From: Chthonobacter rhizosphaerae
GTDB taxonomy: Bacteria > Pseudomonadota > Alphaproteobacteria > Rhizobiales > Pleomorphomonadaceae
Assembly (NCBI RefSeq): GCF_013839525.1
Contig: NZ_JACDIS010000007.1
Span: 62,001-126,000 of the forward strand
Length of the DNA stretch: 64,000 bases
Reading direction: 5' to 3'
Shown here piece by piece: positions 9,306 through 17,825 of the stretch. Position numbers and translations under genes: made by a program. Position 1 is the stretch's first letter, and the number at the start of each line of letters is the position of its first letter. The notes under the pieces were generated by a model. It was given only the letters and a program-made list of their open reading frames with translations. It made no database searches and was not told where the DNA came from.

Positions 9306-10403
9306 TCACGCTCCCTTGGACTTGAAGATGGCGAAGCGGCCGTAGAGCGTCTCGGACACGAGGAGCACCACGAACATCAGACCCTGGAGCACCAGGACGG
9401 TGGCGTCCGGCAGCTCCATCCGCCGCTGGACGAGGCCGCCGGCCGCGTCGATGCCGCCGAGGAAGATGGCGACCGGGATGATGGCGAGCGGGTTGTGGCG
9501 GGCGAGGAAGGAGACGAGGATGCCGGTGAAGCCGTAGCCGGCGATGAGCGACGCGTTCGCCTTGCCGTGAATGGCCGCCACCTCGAAGAAGCCGGCGAGC
9601 CCGACCAGCGCCCCCGCGAGCGCGGTGGAGACGAGCACGAGCCTGCCGACCGGCAGGCCCTGCGCCATGGCGGCGCGCACGTTGCCGCCGGTGATGCGGG
9701 CCGCGAAGCCGAACGTGGTGCGGTTCATCAGCACCCACACGGCCACGCACGCCACGATGCCGGCGGCGAGACCCCAGTGGACGGAGGTGCCCGGCATGGG
9801 GCCGATCATGGTCTCCGGGCCGATCGGCATGGTGGAGGGCTTGTTCGGGTCCGACGGGTCGCGGAGCGCGCCTTCCACGAAGAAGTTCAGGATCGAGATG
9901 GCGATGTAGCTGAGGAGGAGCGACGAGATCGTCTCGTTGATGCCGCGATAGTGGCGCAGGTAGCCGACGAAGCCGATCCAGAGCCCGCCGACCGCCATGG
10001 CGGAGATCGCCATCATGACCAGCGTGAGCGGCGCGGGCGACCAGCCGACCATCGGGATGGCGGTGACGGCCGCCGCGAAGCCGCCAAGCACCAGGGCCCC
10101 CTCCCCGCCGATCACCACCATGCCGAGCCGCGCCGGGATGGCGACGCAGAGGCCGGCGAGGATGAGCGGCGAGGCGCGCACCAGGGTGTTCTGCCAGGAG
10201 AAGGACGTGCCGAACCCGCCGCGCCAGACGAGGCTGTAGAAGTCGACCGGGTTCTTGCCGAGGGCGAGCAGGAAGAGCGAGAAGAGCACCGCCGAGGCGA
10301 GGAGCGCCAGGAGCGGGATGACCACGTATTCCGACGACCGTCGGACGCGGTCGAAAGCGTCCGCGAAGGCGAAGGACGGAGCCGGGACGGTGGTGTCGGC
10401 CAT
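9306..10403 (-). CDS. ABC transporter permease (BMP-type), first subunit
   Basis: This 365-residue permease has a cytoplasmic N-terminus and about nine to ten membrane segments (from YVVIPLLALLASAVLFSLFL on), with the VIGGEGALVLGGFAA signature of the NupP/YufP group. Start 10403 is preceded by AAGGA at 5 bases. An alternative ATG exists at 10427. The long frame continues upstream only as a shadow of the binding-protein gene. It is paired with the permease at 8380-9300 and probably forms the heterodimeric channel of the importer. Confidence 0.88.
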   Translation of the reverse strand: MADTTVPAPSFAFADAFDRVRRSSEYVVIPLLALLASAVLFSLFLLALGKNPVDFYSLVWRGGFGTSFSWQNTLVRASPLILAGLCVAIPARLGMVVIGGEGALVLGGFAAAVTAIPMVGWSPAPLTLVMMAISAMAVGGLWIGFVGYLRHYRGINETISSLLLSYIAISILNFFVEGALRDPSDPNKPSTMPIGPETMIGPMPGTSVHWGLAAGIVACVAVWVLMNRTTFGFAARITGGNVRAAMAQGLPVGRLVLVSTALAGALVGLAGFFEVAAIHGKANASLIAGYGFTGILVSFLARHNPLAIIPVAIFLGGIDAAGGLVQRRMELPDATVLVLQGLMFVVLLVSETLYGRFAIFKSKGA

Positions 10404-10442
10404 GGGGGTTCCTTCAGTCTGATCCATTCGGGAGGGCGGAGG

Positions 10443-10583
10443 TTCACCCTCTCCCTGTCCCTCCCCCGCAAGGGGGGAGGGGACGCTCGGAAGAGCCGAT
10501 TGGCTGACGCGGCCACCGCCTCGAATACCAGAACCGCAGGGGGTCCCCCTCTCCCCTTGTGGGAGAGGGTCGGGGAGAGGGGT
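10443..10583. repeat. REP-like inverted pair C in the operon
   Basis: Third copy of the paired palindromic units, in the gap between the binding-protein stop and the first permease start. The forward unit is at 10443-10482 (CCCTCTCCCTGTCCCTCCCC, then AAGGGGGGAGGGG) and the inverted unit at 10544-10583 (CCCCTCTCCCCTTGTGGGAG, then AGGGTCGGGGAGAGGGG). Placing hairpins after a binding-protein gene is a known way to stabilise its mRNA relative to downstream cistrons. That role is inferred here. Confidence 0.72.
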
Positions 10584-10597
10584 CGACCCCACCGTCC

Positions 10598-11713
10598 TCA
10601 GGTGATCGAGCCGACCACGCCCTCGATCAGGTAGTCGGTGGCGTTCAGCTCCGGGGCGTAGTTGTCGAGCGAAGCACCCTCGGCCACGAGGACCGAGCCG
10701 TCCTGCTTCTTGATCGGGCCGACGAAGATGGGCTTGCCGGCCGTCACGCCCGCGCGGGCGGCATCGGCGGCGGCGATCGCCTCCGGGGTGGCGCCGGCGC
10801 CGTACGGGGTGTTCTGGACGAAGTCCTTGTCGAAGCCGCCGCCGATGAAGTTCGGCAGAGCCTCGCCGGCCGCCAGCTTGGCGGCGTAGTCCTTGTAGAT
10901 GGTCTCCCACTTGTACTCGGCGCCGGTGATGAAGCCCTTCGGGGCGAGCGGCGCCTGGGAGGCGTTGTGGCCGCAGGACTTCACGCCGCGACCCTCGGCG
11001 GTCTCGATCACCACCTTGGGGCCGTCCACGTGGCAGGTGAGCACGTCGCAGCCGGCGTCCACCAGGGCGTTGGCGGCCTCGGCCTCGCGCACCGGCATGG
11101 ACCACTCGCCGGTGAAGATCACCTGCACGGTGGCGGCCGGGTTCACGGCGCGGACGCCGAGGGCGAAGGAGTTGATGTTGCGCAGCACGGTGCCGATCGG
11201 CTTGGCGGCGACGAAGCCCAGCTTGTTGGACTTGGTGCAGAGGCCGGCGGCGACGCCGTCGATGTAGTGGGCCTGGTCGAGCTGGCCGAAATAGGAGCCG
11301 GCGTTCTTGGGGTCGGCCTCGGTCCACAGCGGAGCGGCGTGACGGAACTCCACGTCCGGGTACTTCTTGGCCATGTCGACCATGAAGGGATTGTAGTAGC
11401 CGAACGAGGTGGCGAAGATCAGCTTGGCGCCGTCGAGGCTGATCATGGATTCCATCGACTGGGCGACCGCCACCGTCTCCGGCACGTTCTCCTCCTCGAC
11501 CACGGTCACGTCCGGCACCTGCTTCAGCGCGGCGGCGGCGACCGCGTGCGCCTGGTTCCAGCCGAAGTCGTCACGCGGCCCCACGTAGAGGATGCCGATG
11601 GTGAGCCCGGCGGCATGGGCCGGGCGGGTGAGAAGGCCCGAGCCGAGGGCGAGAGCGCCCGCGCCGGTGCCCTTCAGGAACGTACGACGGTCGAATGGCC
11701 GCTTGAACATCAC
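10598..11713 (-). CDS. BMP family ABC transporter substrate-binding protein
   Basis: This 371-residue periplasmic binding protein of the basic membrane protein (BMP/PnrA) family carries a Tat-type signal (DRRTFLKGTGAGALALG, cleavage after about AHA). It then shows the BMP start (GLTIGILYVGPRDDFGWNQA) and the GFVAAKPIGTVLRNINSFALG region. Known family ligands are nucleosides, purines and related compounds. It is the first gene of the operon. The frame begins GTG-ATG. The GTG at 11713 sits 7 bases and the ATG at 11710 10 bases after an AGGGGG, so either may be used. No Cys lipobox is present, so a soluble Tat-exported protein is expected. Confidence 0.9.
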   Translation of the reverse strand: MMFKRPFDRRTFLKGTGAGALALGSGLLTRPAHAAGLTIGILYVGPRDDFGWNQAHAVAAAALKQVPDVTVVEEENVPETVAVAQSMESMISLDGAKLIFATSFGYYNPFMVDMAKKYPDVEFRHAAPLWTEADPKNAGSYFGQLDQAHYIDGVAAGLCTKSNKLGFVAAKPIGTVLRNINSFALGVRAVNPAATVQVIFTGEWSMPVREAEAANALVDAGCDVLTCHVDGPKVVIETAEGRGVKSCGHNASQAPLAPKGFITGAEYKWETIYKDYAAKLAAGEALPNFIGGGFDKDFVQNTPYGAGATPEAIAAADAARAGVTAGKPIFVGPIKKQDGSVLVAEGASLDNYAPELNATDYLIEGVVGSIT

Positions 11714-11989
11714 GCTTCATCCCCCTGTTGACGACGGAGGCCGGCTCGTTGCGATCGGCCGTGTCCGCTCGAGGGTTGATGAGCAATGGGCGTGCCACTC
11801 GGCCGGACGGCCTCGACGGCGGGGAAAAAGCGGCGGCTTTGCAGGACGTTGCCGCCGCATCCGGACAAACGGCTGGAGGCCCAGCGGCACGCGGGCACGC
11901 CAGCGGATTGCATGCAATCCACTCCACCGAGCCTAATTCTTGTGCATCGTATGCAATCCGGCCGGCTGACCGGCGTCGGCTCCGGCCGG
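11714..11989. promoter_or_regulatory. Upstream regulatory region of the nitrogen operon
   Basis: A 276-bp gap with no gene. It holds a perfect 16-bp palindrome GGATTGCATGCAATCC at 11905-11920 and a second related site, TGCAT-N3-ATGCA, at 11942-11954. The 9-mer ATGCAATCC occurs in both (11912-11920 and 11951-11959). TTGCATGCAA-like palindromes are typical operators of FCD-type GntR proteins, and such a regulator is the last gene of this operon (219-890). The binding itself is inferred. Confidence 0.6.
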
Positions 11990-12790
11990 TCAGTAGACGC
12001 TGCGGCCGCCGATGGTCAGCAGGCTGCGCATATCGTCGTCGTCGTCCATCCAGCGGCGGAGAGCGTTGACGGTGACCATGCGGTCCCGGTCCCCTGCCCC
12101 GCCCAGGTGCTCGTAGGGGTCGAACGGGTCGCCCAGATGGGAGACGACAGCGAAGGCGCCGGAGAAGTCCTGGTTGGCGGTGTAGACGCTGGGCGTCACG
12201 ACCGTGCGGGCGCCCGCCGCCGTGGCGGCCTTCAGGCCGTTGAGGCTGTCCTCGAAGACCAGGCACGTGCGCGCCGGCAGGCCGAGGGCGTCGATCGCCA
12301 TCCGGTAGATGTCGGGCGCGGGCTTGCGCGCCTCCACGGCCTCGCCGCCCACTATGGCGTCGAACCGGTCGAGGCCCGCGTAGTCGAGGTTGGCGATGAT
12401 GAGCGATTCCACGTTCGGGATCGGCCCGGTGGTGGCGAGGGCGAGCTTGAGGCCCCGGCTCTTCGCCTCCTCCAGGAGCCGCTCCACGCCGGGGCGGAAC
12501 GGGCAGTGGCGGTCGTCCACGAGGCGGTTGAAGATGCGGGTCTTCAGCGCCTGGATCTCGTCGATCCGCGCCATGGCCTCCGCGCCGCTCGGCGGATCGT
12601 AGGTCTCGACATAGTGGACGATGCGCTCGCGCACGCCGCTGACCGCGAGCAGCAGGCGATAGAGCGGCTGGTCCCACGCCCACGGCAGGCCGCAGGCCTT
12701 GAACGCGTCGTTGAAGGCGGCGCGATGGACTTCCTCGGTCTCGGCGAGGGTGCCGTCGACGTCGAAGATGAGGGCCTTCAGCCCGCGCAT
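11990..12790 (-). CDS. cbbY: CbbY family HAD phosphatase
   Basis: This 266-residue HAD hydrolase has motif I IFDVDGTLAET (nucleophile Asp10, acid/base Asp12), an alpha-helical cap, Thr in LALATTG, Lys in EARKPAPDIY and motif IV FEDSLNGLKAA. CbbY removes phosphate from xylulose 1,5-bisphosphate, a misfire product of RuBisCO that inhibits the enzyme. It is the last gene of a minus-strand cbbE-cbbZ-cbbY run and overlaps the upstream phosphatase by 1 bp. Retention of this repair enzyme implies functional RuBisCO somewhere in the genome. Confidence 0.85.
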   Translation of the reverse strand: MRGLKALIFDVDGTLAETEEVHRAAFNDAFKACGLPWAWDQPLYRLLLAVSGVRERIVHYVETYDPPSGAEAMARIDEIQALKTRIFNRLVDDRHCPFRPGVERLLEEAKSRGLKLALATTGPIPNVESLIIANLDYAGLDRFDAIVGGEAVEARKPAPDIYRMAIDALGLPARTCLVFEDSLNGLKAATAAGARTVVTPSVYTANQDFSGAFAVVSHLGDPFDPYEHLGGAGDRDRMVTVNALRRWMDDDDDMRSLLTIGGRSVY

Positions 12791-13473
12791 CAGACTTCTC
12801 CGTAGAGCGACCGGATGGCCGCCGACAGACCGGCGAAGTCGCCGATCAGCCGGTCCGCCCCGAGATCAGCCGGCGAAACGTCAGTATACCCATATTCTAC
12901 GACAATCACAGGCATGCCCGCCGCCCGCGCCGCCTCCACGTCGGAGGCGCTGTCGCCGACCATCAGCATGTCGGCCGGCGACACGCGGAGATGCTCGGCG
13001 GCGGTGACGAGAAGGTCGGGGGCGGGCTTGCGCGGCGGGCCGAAATCGCCGCCGATCACCACCGGCAGCACGTCGGCGAGGCCGAAACCGGCGACGATCT
13101 CCCGCGAGACGGCGGTGGGCTTGTTCGTGCAGACGCCCAGGCGGTGGCCGGCGGCTGCGAGCGCGCGCACCGCGTCCTCCACGTGCGGGAAGAGGCGCGT
13201 GTCCCTGAGAGCGCGGGGCTCGTAGAGGGCGAGGTAGCGGTCGACGGCGCGCCGGCGGTCGTCCGCCGGCAGGTTGGCGCCGTGCGCCGCGAAGGCGCGC
13301 TCCACCAGGACGGCGACGCCCTTGCCGATCATGCGCCGGACGGCGTCCGCGGGATGGCGCGGCAGGCTGTGCTCGACCATCAGATCCCCGAGCGCGTCGG
13401 CGATGTCCGGCAGGCTGTCCACCAGCGTGCCGTCGAGGTCGAACAGGATGCCGGCGGGCCGGGGCGCGCCCAT
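12790..13473 (-). CDS. cbbZ: Phosphoglycolate phosphatase (HAD family)
   Basis: This 227-residue HAD phosphatase has ILFDLDGTLVDSLPDI at the N-terminus (Asp12 and Asp14), a cap domain, GVCTNKP (motif II), RKPAPDLL (motif III Lys) and MVGDSASDVEAA (motif IV). This is the Gph/CbbZ pattern. It removes phosphate from 2-phosphoglycolate, the RuBisCO oxygenation product. Start and stop both overlap neighbours by 1 bp, so it is translated with cbbE and cbbY. Confidence 0.87.
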   Translation of the reverse strand: MGAPRPAGILFDLDGTLVDSLPDIADALGDLMVEHSLPRHPADAVRRMIGKGVAVLVERAFAAHGANLPADDRRRAVDRYLALYEPRALRDTRLFPHVEDAVRALAAAGHRLGVCTNKPTAVSREIVAGFGLADVLPVVIGGDFGPPRKPAPDLLVTAAEHLRVSPADMLMVGDSASDVEAARAAGMPVIVVEYGYTDVSPADLGADRLIGDFAGLSAAIRSLYGEV

Positions 13474-14141
13474 CAGCGCGGCGCTCCGGCGGCGGTGCGG
13501 ATGGCTTCCATGTTCGCCGCGTAGGCCGCCTCGGTGCCGCCCTTGAAGACGGCGGTGCCGGCGACGAGCACGTCCGCCCCAGCGGCCACCAGGGCCGGGG
13601 CGGTCTCGGGCGTGACGCCGCCGTCGATCTCGATGTGGATCGGCCGGTCGCCGATCATGGCCTTCACGCGCCGGACCTTCTCGACCACCGCCGGGATGAA
13701 GGCCTGGCCGCCGAAACCCGGGTTCACGGTCATCAGGAGGACGAGATCGACGCTGTCGAGGAGGTAGGCGATGGCACCTTCCGGCGTGCCCGGGTTGAGC
13801 ACGACGCCCGCCTTGCGGCCGAGGCCGCGGATCGCCTGGAGGGTGCGGTGCACGTGCCGGCCGGCTTCCACGTGGACGGAGATCACGTCCGCCCCCGCGT
13901 CCGCGAACGCCGTGAGGAAGGGATCGACCGGGTCGATCATCAGGTGGACGTCGAACACCTTCGGCGTGTGCGGCCGCATGGCCTTGATGACCGGCGGGCC
14001 GAACGTGATGTTCGGCACGAAATGCCCGTCCATGACGTCCAGGTGGATCCAGTCGGCGCCGGCGCGGTCGATGGCGGCAAGTTCATCCGCGAGGCGCGCG
14101 AAGTCGCACGACAGCATGGACGGGGCGATCAGGACAGACAT
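13473..14141 (-). CDS. cbbE: Ribulose-phosphate 3-epimerase
   Basis: This 222-residue TIM barrel has the Rpe signatures [13 protein letters not shown] at the start, [17 protein letters not shown] with metal-binding His/Asp, [21 protein letters not shown] and [13 protein letters not shown]. It interconverts ribulose 5-phosphate and xylulose 5-phosphate in the Calvin cycle and pentose phosphate pathway. It is the first gene of the minus-strand cbbE-cbbZ-cbbY run. Length is normal for the family. Confidence 0.93.
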   Translation of the reverse strand: MSVLIAPSMLSCDFARLADELAAIDRAGADWIHLDVMDGHFVPNITFGPPVIKAMRPHTPKVFDVHLMIDPVDPFLTAFADAGADVISVHVEAGRHVHRTLQAIRGLGRKAGVVLNPGTPEGAIAYLLDSVDLVLLMTVNPGFGGQAFIPAVVEKVRRVKAMIGDRPIHIEIDGGVTPETAPALVAAGADVLVAGTAVFKGGTEAAYAANMEAIRTAAGAPR

Positions 14142-14347
14142 GGCGCGGCTCCGGCGTTTCCGGCCGGCACGTCTACACCGGAACGCCGCCGATTGCGACA
14201 GGAGCCGCGGCGCGCGTCGGCGACCAGCCGGTCGCCGACGGGACGGTGCGAGGGCCGGAACGCCGAGGCTTCGACGCGGGCCGCGTCAGCCGTCGGCGCG
14301 CCGGGTGCGACCGTTCGCCACGATGATGCGCGAGCGTGATCGGGAGG

Positions 14348-14560
14348 TCAGATGGGCTCGCCGTCGGCGCCCTGGACGGAGCACTTCCAGCGGACGATCT
14401 TGTACTTCGGGTGGGTGACGGACCACTGGGCGATGTGAGGCTGGGCCCAGAACATGCACTGGCTGACAGTGCCGGCGTCGTTCGCCGGAATGGCCTTCTC
14501 CTCGCAGGCTGAGGGATTGGCCAGAAGGCACACATACATGACGATCTGAATGGCGCTCAT
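14348..14560 (-). CDS. Small Cys-containing protein of unknown function
   Basis: This 70-residue protein starts MSAIQIVMYVCLLANPSACE and has four cysteines (near residues 11, 19, 36 and 60) and several aromatic residues. The start at 14560 is chosen because AAAGGAA lies about 7 bases upstream. An ATG at 14566 sits too close to it. The first 15 residues are hydrophobic, which suggests a short export signal or membrane association, with two possible disulfides. It stands alone between cbbE and a divergent TPR gene. The function is not recognised. Confidence 0.55.
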   Translation of the reverse strand: MSAIQIVMYVCLLANPSACEEKAIPANDAGTVSQCMFWAQPHIAQWSVTHPKYKIVRWKCSVQGADGEPI

Positions 14561-14784
14561 CGACATTTCCTTTGTGGCGCGCGGTTCTCTTGCCGGCCGG
14601 CCTGTCCCGACCGCTTCGGGATCTTCATGCCGGTCTGCTCTGCCGCATGGTTTTACATACTGCATTCGACGCCGACCGGATCATCACAGGGCAGTGACGG
14701 CCGAGGACGCGCGAGTTACGGATGGATGATCCAGCGCACCGGGAGGGCCGTAGAAGTCATCGTCCAGCCCTCGAGGAGGGGACG

Positions 14785-15366
14785 ATGGCGTCGACCAAGA
14801 TCGACACGACCGTCCGGTCGCCCGGCTCACGCCAGACGATGCGGACCACCTTGGTGACCGTGCTTGCCGCGGCCGCCATCTCTTTGCTGTGCGGTCCGGC
14901 CTTCGCGGTGTTCAGCGGCGACATGAGCCCGCGCGCGCCATCCGGCGACCCGGAGTACGCCAAGGGCATGGCGGCCTGGGACAAGGAGGACTGGCCGGCG
15001 GTCGTCTTCCACATGGCTCGCGTGGTGGCGAACCGTCCCCATCACGACAACGCCTGGGCCCGCCTCGGGTTCGCCCACCGCAAGCTGAAGAAATACGACG
15101 CCTCGCTGGCCGCCTACGGGCGGGCGCTGGAGATCAACAAGCACAACCGGGCCGCTCTGGAATATCTGGGCGAGGCCTATGTGGAGCTCGGCCGCTATGT
15201 TGAGGCCGTGGAGGTGCTGGACCGGCTGGGCGAGGAGTGCAAGCGCGTGGAGATCACCTTCTCCGACGGCGCCTTCGGCGACGGTTGCCAGGAGTTCACG
15301 GCGCTGCGGACCCTGATCGATCTCGTCGGCGGCGACACGTCCGCCGTGGTGGACCGCTGGGACTGA
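14785..15366 (+). CDS. Exported TPR-repeat protein
   Basis: This 193-residue protein starts after a strong GGAGGGG Shine-Dalgarno. A signal-like segment (TTLVTVLAAAAISLLCGPAFA) precedes about three TPR units (about residues 50-145, for example YDASLAAYGRALEINKHN and RAALEYLGEAYVELGRY). Such small tetratricopeptide proteins usually act as periplasmic scaffolds. Nothing in the sequence points to a partner. It is convergent with cbbR, with only 9 bp between the stops. A second ATG at 14839 would also leave a signal sequence. Confidence 0.7.
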   Translation: MASTKIDTTVRSPGSRQTMRTTLVTVLAAAAISLLCGPAFAVFSGDMSPRAPSGDPEYAKGMAAWDKEDWPAVVFHMARVVANRPHHDNAWARLGFAHRKLKKYDASLAAYGRALEINKHNRAALEYLGEAYVELGRYVEAVEVLDRLGEECKRVEITFSDGAFGDGCQEFTALRTLIDLVGGDTSAVVDRWD

Positions 15367-15375
15367 TCCCCCCGA

Positions 15376-16326
15376 TCAGGCGGCCGGCTCGCCGCCCTCG
15401 GCCCGCTCCAGGCCGGGAACCGTGGGGAGGAAGCTCGCCCCGCGCTTGATCCAGAAATCGCGGAGGGCCGCGGCCGCCGGCAGCAGCCGCTTGTCGGTCC
15501 GGCGGACCATGAACCAGTGCCGGCGGATCGGCAGGCCGACCACGTCCAGGATGGCCATGCGGCCGATCTCCACCTCGGTGGCGATCGTGTGGGCCGAGAT
15601 GAAGGCGATGCCGAGCCCGGCCATGACCGCCTGCTTGATGGTTTCGTTGGAGCTGACCTCGATCACGTTCGGCGGCGAGCCCTGGCAGACGTCGAGCATG
15701 AAGCCCTCGAACGAGAGGCGTGTGCCCGACCCGCTCTCGCGCACCAAAAAAGTCTCGCCGAGAAGATCCCCCGGCGGGATCTGGCGGACGCCCGCGAGCG
15801 GGTGGTCGGCCGGCGCGATCATCACCAGGGGGTGCTCGCCGATGGCCCAGGACTCCACGTCCAGCTCGCGCGGGGCGCGGCCCATGATGGCGATGTCGAT
15901 CTCGTAGGTGCGCAGCGCCTCCACCATGTCCTCGCGGTTGCCGACGAAGAGGCGGATGTCCACCCGGGGCCGCTCCTTACGGAAGGCCGCGATGGCGCGC
16001 GGGGCGAAATACTTGGCGGTGGAGACCGCCCCCATGGTGACCTTGCCGGCCCCTGCGTCCTTGAGCTCCGCGAGCGCGTGGCCGCATTCCGACAGGAGCG
16101 ACTCGATCCGCATCAAGGTGGTGGCGATCTCCTCGCCGGCGGCGGTGGGCTTGAACCGGTCGCTGACGCGCTCGATCAGCGGCAGCCCCACCAGATCCTC
16201 GAGCGCCTTCACCTGGGCGGTGATGGCCGGAGGCGTGACGTTCAACTCGTTGGCGGCGGCCGTCACCGTGCCGGTCCGAATCACGGCGGCAAGGGAGCGG
16301 AGCTGTTTGAGAGTGGTATGGCGCAT
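15376..16326 (-). CDS. cbbR: LysR-type regulator of the Calvin cycle
   Basis: This 316-residue LysR protein has an N-terminal winged HTH (LKQLRSLAAVIRTGTVTAAA and LNVTPPAITAQVKALE) and a C-terminal periplasmic-binding-like effector domain. It is divergent from cbbF, the standard CbbR position, and matches CbbR in its TPPAITAQVK helix and length. The ATG at 16326 is preferred. The frame extends to 16356, but that start lacks a ribosome site and would butt against a TTA-N8-GAA box at 16359-16372. CbbR activates cbb operons in response to metabolites such as RuBP or NADPH. Confidence 0.88.
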   Translation of the reverse strand: MRHTTLKQLRSLAAVIRTGTVTAAANELNVTPPAITAQVKALEDLVGLPLIERVSDRFKPTAAGEEIATTLMRIESLLSECGHALAELKDAGAGKVTMGAVSTAKYFAPRAIAAFRKERPRVDIRLFVGNREDMVEALRTYEIDIAIMGRAPRELDVESWAIGEHPLVMIAPADHPLAGVRQIPPGDLLGETFLVRESGSGTRLSFEGFMLDVCQGSPPNVIEVSSNETIKQAVMAGLGIAFISAHTIATEVEIGRMAILDVVGLPIRRHWFMVRRTDKRLLPAAAALRDFWIKRGASFLPTVPGLERAEGGEPAA

Positions 16327-16358
16327 GGGACGAGACCTGGACGAGACAGCCGTCATGT

Positions 16359-16372
16359 TTAGCTTTTTTGAA
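16359..16372. promoter_or_regulatory. Candidate CbbR operator
   Basis: TTAGCTTTTTTGAA fits the TTA-N7/8-GAA form reported for CbbR sites and contains the LysR-type T-N11-A spacing. It lies in an AT-rich island (16356-16395) of the otherwise GC-rich divergent gap between cbbR and cbbF. A second AT-rich half follows at about 16380-16395. Confidence 0.5.
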
Positions 16373-16529
16373 CAGTAGCGTAAAACAATTAAATTCCGGC
16401 ACCCTCTTGCTCCGCCTAGTGTGGTGTGATCGTCCTGTCCTGCGACGCACTGCCGGGCTCGACAAGGCTATCGATCCCGGTGCTTGATTGGCCCCCAACC
16501 GCGGCGGGGGCTAGGAAGGGACGGGGATT

Positions 16530-17561
16530 ATGGCCAGCCAAGACAGCCTCGAGGTGTTTCTGGACGGGTTTGCCGGCGGCGATCCACTGCGGACCGCCGT
16601 CGCGCGCGCCGTGGCGGGGATCGCAAAAGCCGGGGCAACGCTCGGCGCGCTCGTGGCCGAGGGACCGCACGGAACCGACCATGCCTCGGTCATCGGCGGC
16701 AACGCCGGCGGCGACGCCCAAAAGGCGCTGGACGTGAAGGCGCATGACCTGGTGGTCGCGGCGCTTCGGGACGCCGGCGTGCATTCGGTGGGCTCGGAGG
16801 AATCCGACGAGGTCGAGCACCTGAACGACGCCGGCCTGGTGGTCGTGGCCGTGGACCCGCTGGACGGCTCGTCCAACATCGAGACGAACGTCTCCGTCGG
16901 CACAATCTTCTCGGTGCTGCCGGTCCTGCCGGAGGGCGACTCCTTCCTGCAGCCCGGCAACCGCCAGCTCGCCGCCGGCTACGTGATCTACGGCCCGCAC
17001 ACGGACATCGTGCTGACGCTCGGCACGGGCGTGGAGGTGTTCACCCTGGACCGGGCCGACAACACCTTCTACGTGCGCAACCCGCACGCGGCGATTCCGG
17101 AGGAGTGCAAGGAGTTCGCCGTGAACGCGTCGAACTACCGCTTCTGGTCGCCGGCGATCCGCCACTACATCGACGACCTCCTCGCCGGCACGGACGGGCC
17201 GCGCGAGAAGGACTTCAACATGCGCTGGGTGGCGTCCCTCGTGGCCGATACCAGCCGCATCCTGGCGCGCGGCGGCATCTTCCTCTACCCGGGCGACACC
17301 CGGAAGGGCTACACCAGCGGCCGCATCCGCCTGACCTACGAGGCGAACCCGATCGCCTTCCTGGTGGAACAGGCCGGCGGGCGCGCCTCCACCGGCAAGG
17401 AGCGCATTCTCGACGTGGTGCCGACGGACCTGCACCAGCGCACGCCGATCATCTTCGGCGCCGCCAAGGAGGTGCAACGGGTGGAGCAGTACGAGGCCAA
17501 TCCGGAAACGCTCGGCGAGCGCTCGCCGCTGTTCGGCTACCGCGGCCTGTTCCGCGCCTGA
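16530..17561 (+). CDS. cbbF: Fructose-1,6-bisphosphatase class I
   Basis: This 343-residue class I FBPase has the metal/phosphate motif VDPLDGSSNIE at about residues 108-118, GSEESDE upstream (metal ligands) and the substrate loop LYPGDTRKGYTSGRIRLTYE. It dephosphorylates fructose 1,6-bisphosphate in the Calvin cycle and gluconeogenesis, and CbbF enzymes may also act on sedoheptulose bisphosphate. The ATG is preceded by GGACGGGG. It is divergent from cbbR and followed by cbbP after a 264-bp gap that contains a repeat. Confidence 0.94.
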   Translation: MASQDSLEVFLDGFAGGDPLRTAVARAVAGIAKAGATLGALVAEGPHGTDHASVIGGNAGGDAQKALDVKAHDLVVAALRDAGVHSVGSEESDEVEHLNDAGLVVVAVDPLDGSSNIETNVSVGTIFSVLPVLPEGDSFLQPGNRQLAAGYVIYGPHTDIVLTLGTGVEVFTLDRADNTFYVRNPHAAIPEECKEFAVNASNYRFWSPAIRHYIDDLLAGTDGPREKDFNMRWVASLVADTSRILARGGIFLYPGDTRKGYTSGRIRLTYEANPIAFLVEQAGGRASTGKERILDVVPTDLHQRTPIIFGAAKEVQRVEQYEANPETLGERSPLFGYRGLFRA

Positions 17562-17580
17562 TCCGCGCGTCGGCCGGCTG

Positions 17581-17692
17581 GAGCATTCTCCGATCACGTC
17601 ACGCGACTTGATCGCCGAGAGCATGCTCCAGCTCATCGAACCTGAAGCGTTGCCTTGTCGACCTGACGGTTCCGTCAGGTCGGAAAAGCGCT
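17581..17692. repeat. Dispersed repeat with hairpin, copy 1
   Basis: This roughly 110-bp element between cbbF and cbbP resembles, in opposite orientation, 55660-55738 downstream of maiA. Shared blocks are GCATTCTCC, CAGCT.AT.GAA.CTG and CTTGTCGACCTGACG followed by GGTCGGAAA.GCGCTC. In this copy CGACCTGACGG-TT-CCGTCAGGTCG (17659-17682) forms a perfect 11-bp stem and could act as a transcript end or mRNA stabiliser after cbbF. Confidence 0.65.
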
Positions 17693-17825
17693 CCAGGCGC
17701 GGCGTCCGGCCCTGGGGCATCCTCTTCCGGGACGTGCTAGCCTGATCGGCAACGCGGCACCCCGCCCCCTGCGAGAAGGGGGGCGGCGCCAGACAAGGCC
17801 GCGACGGGGTTGAGAAGGGACGCCC

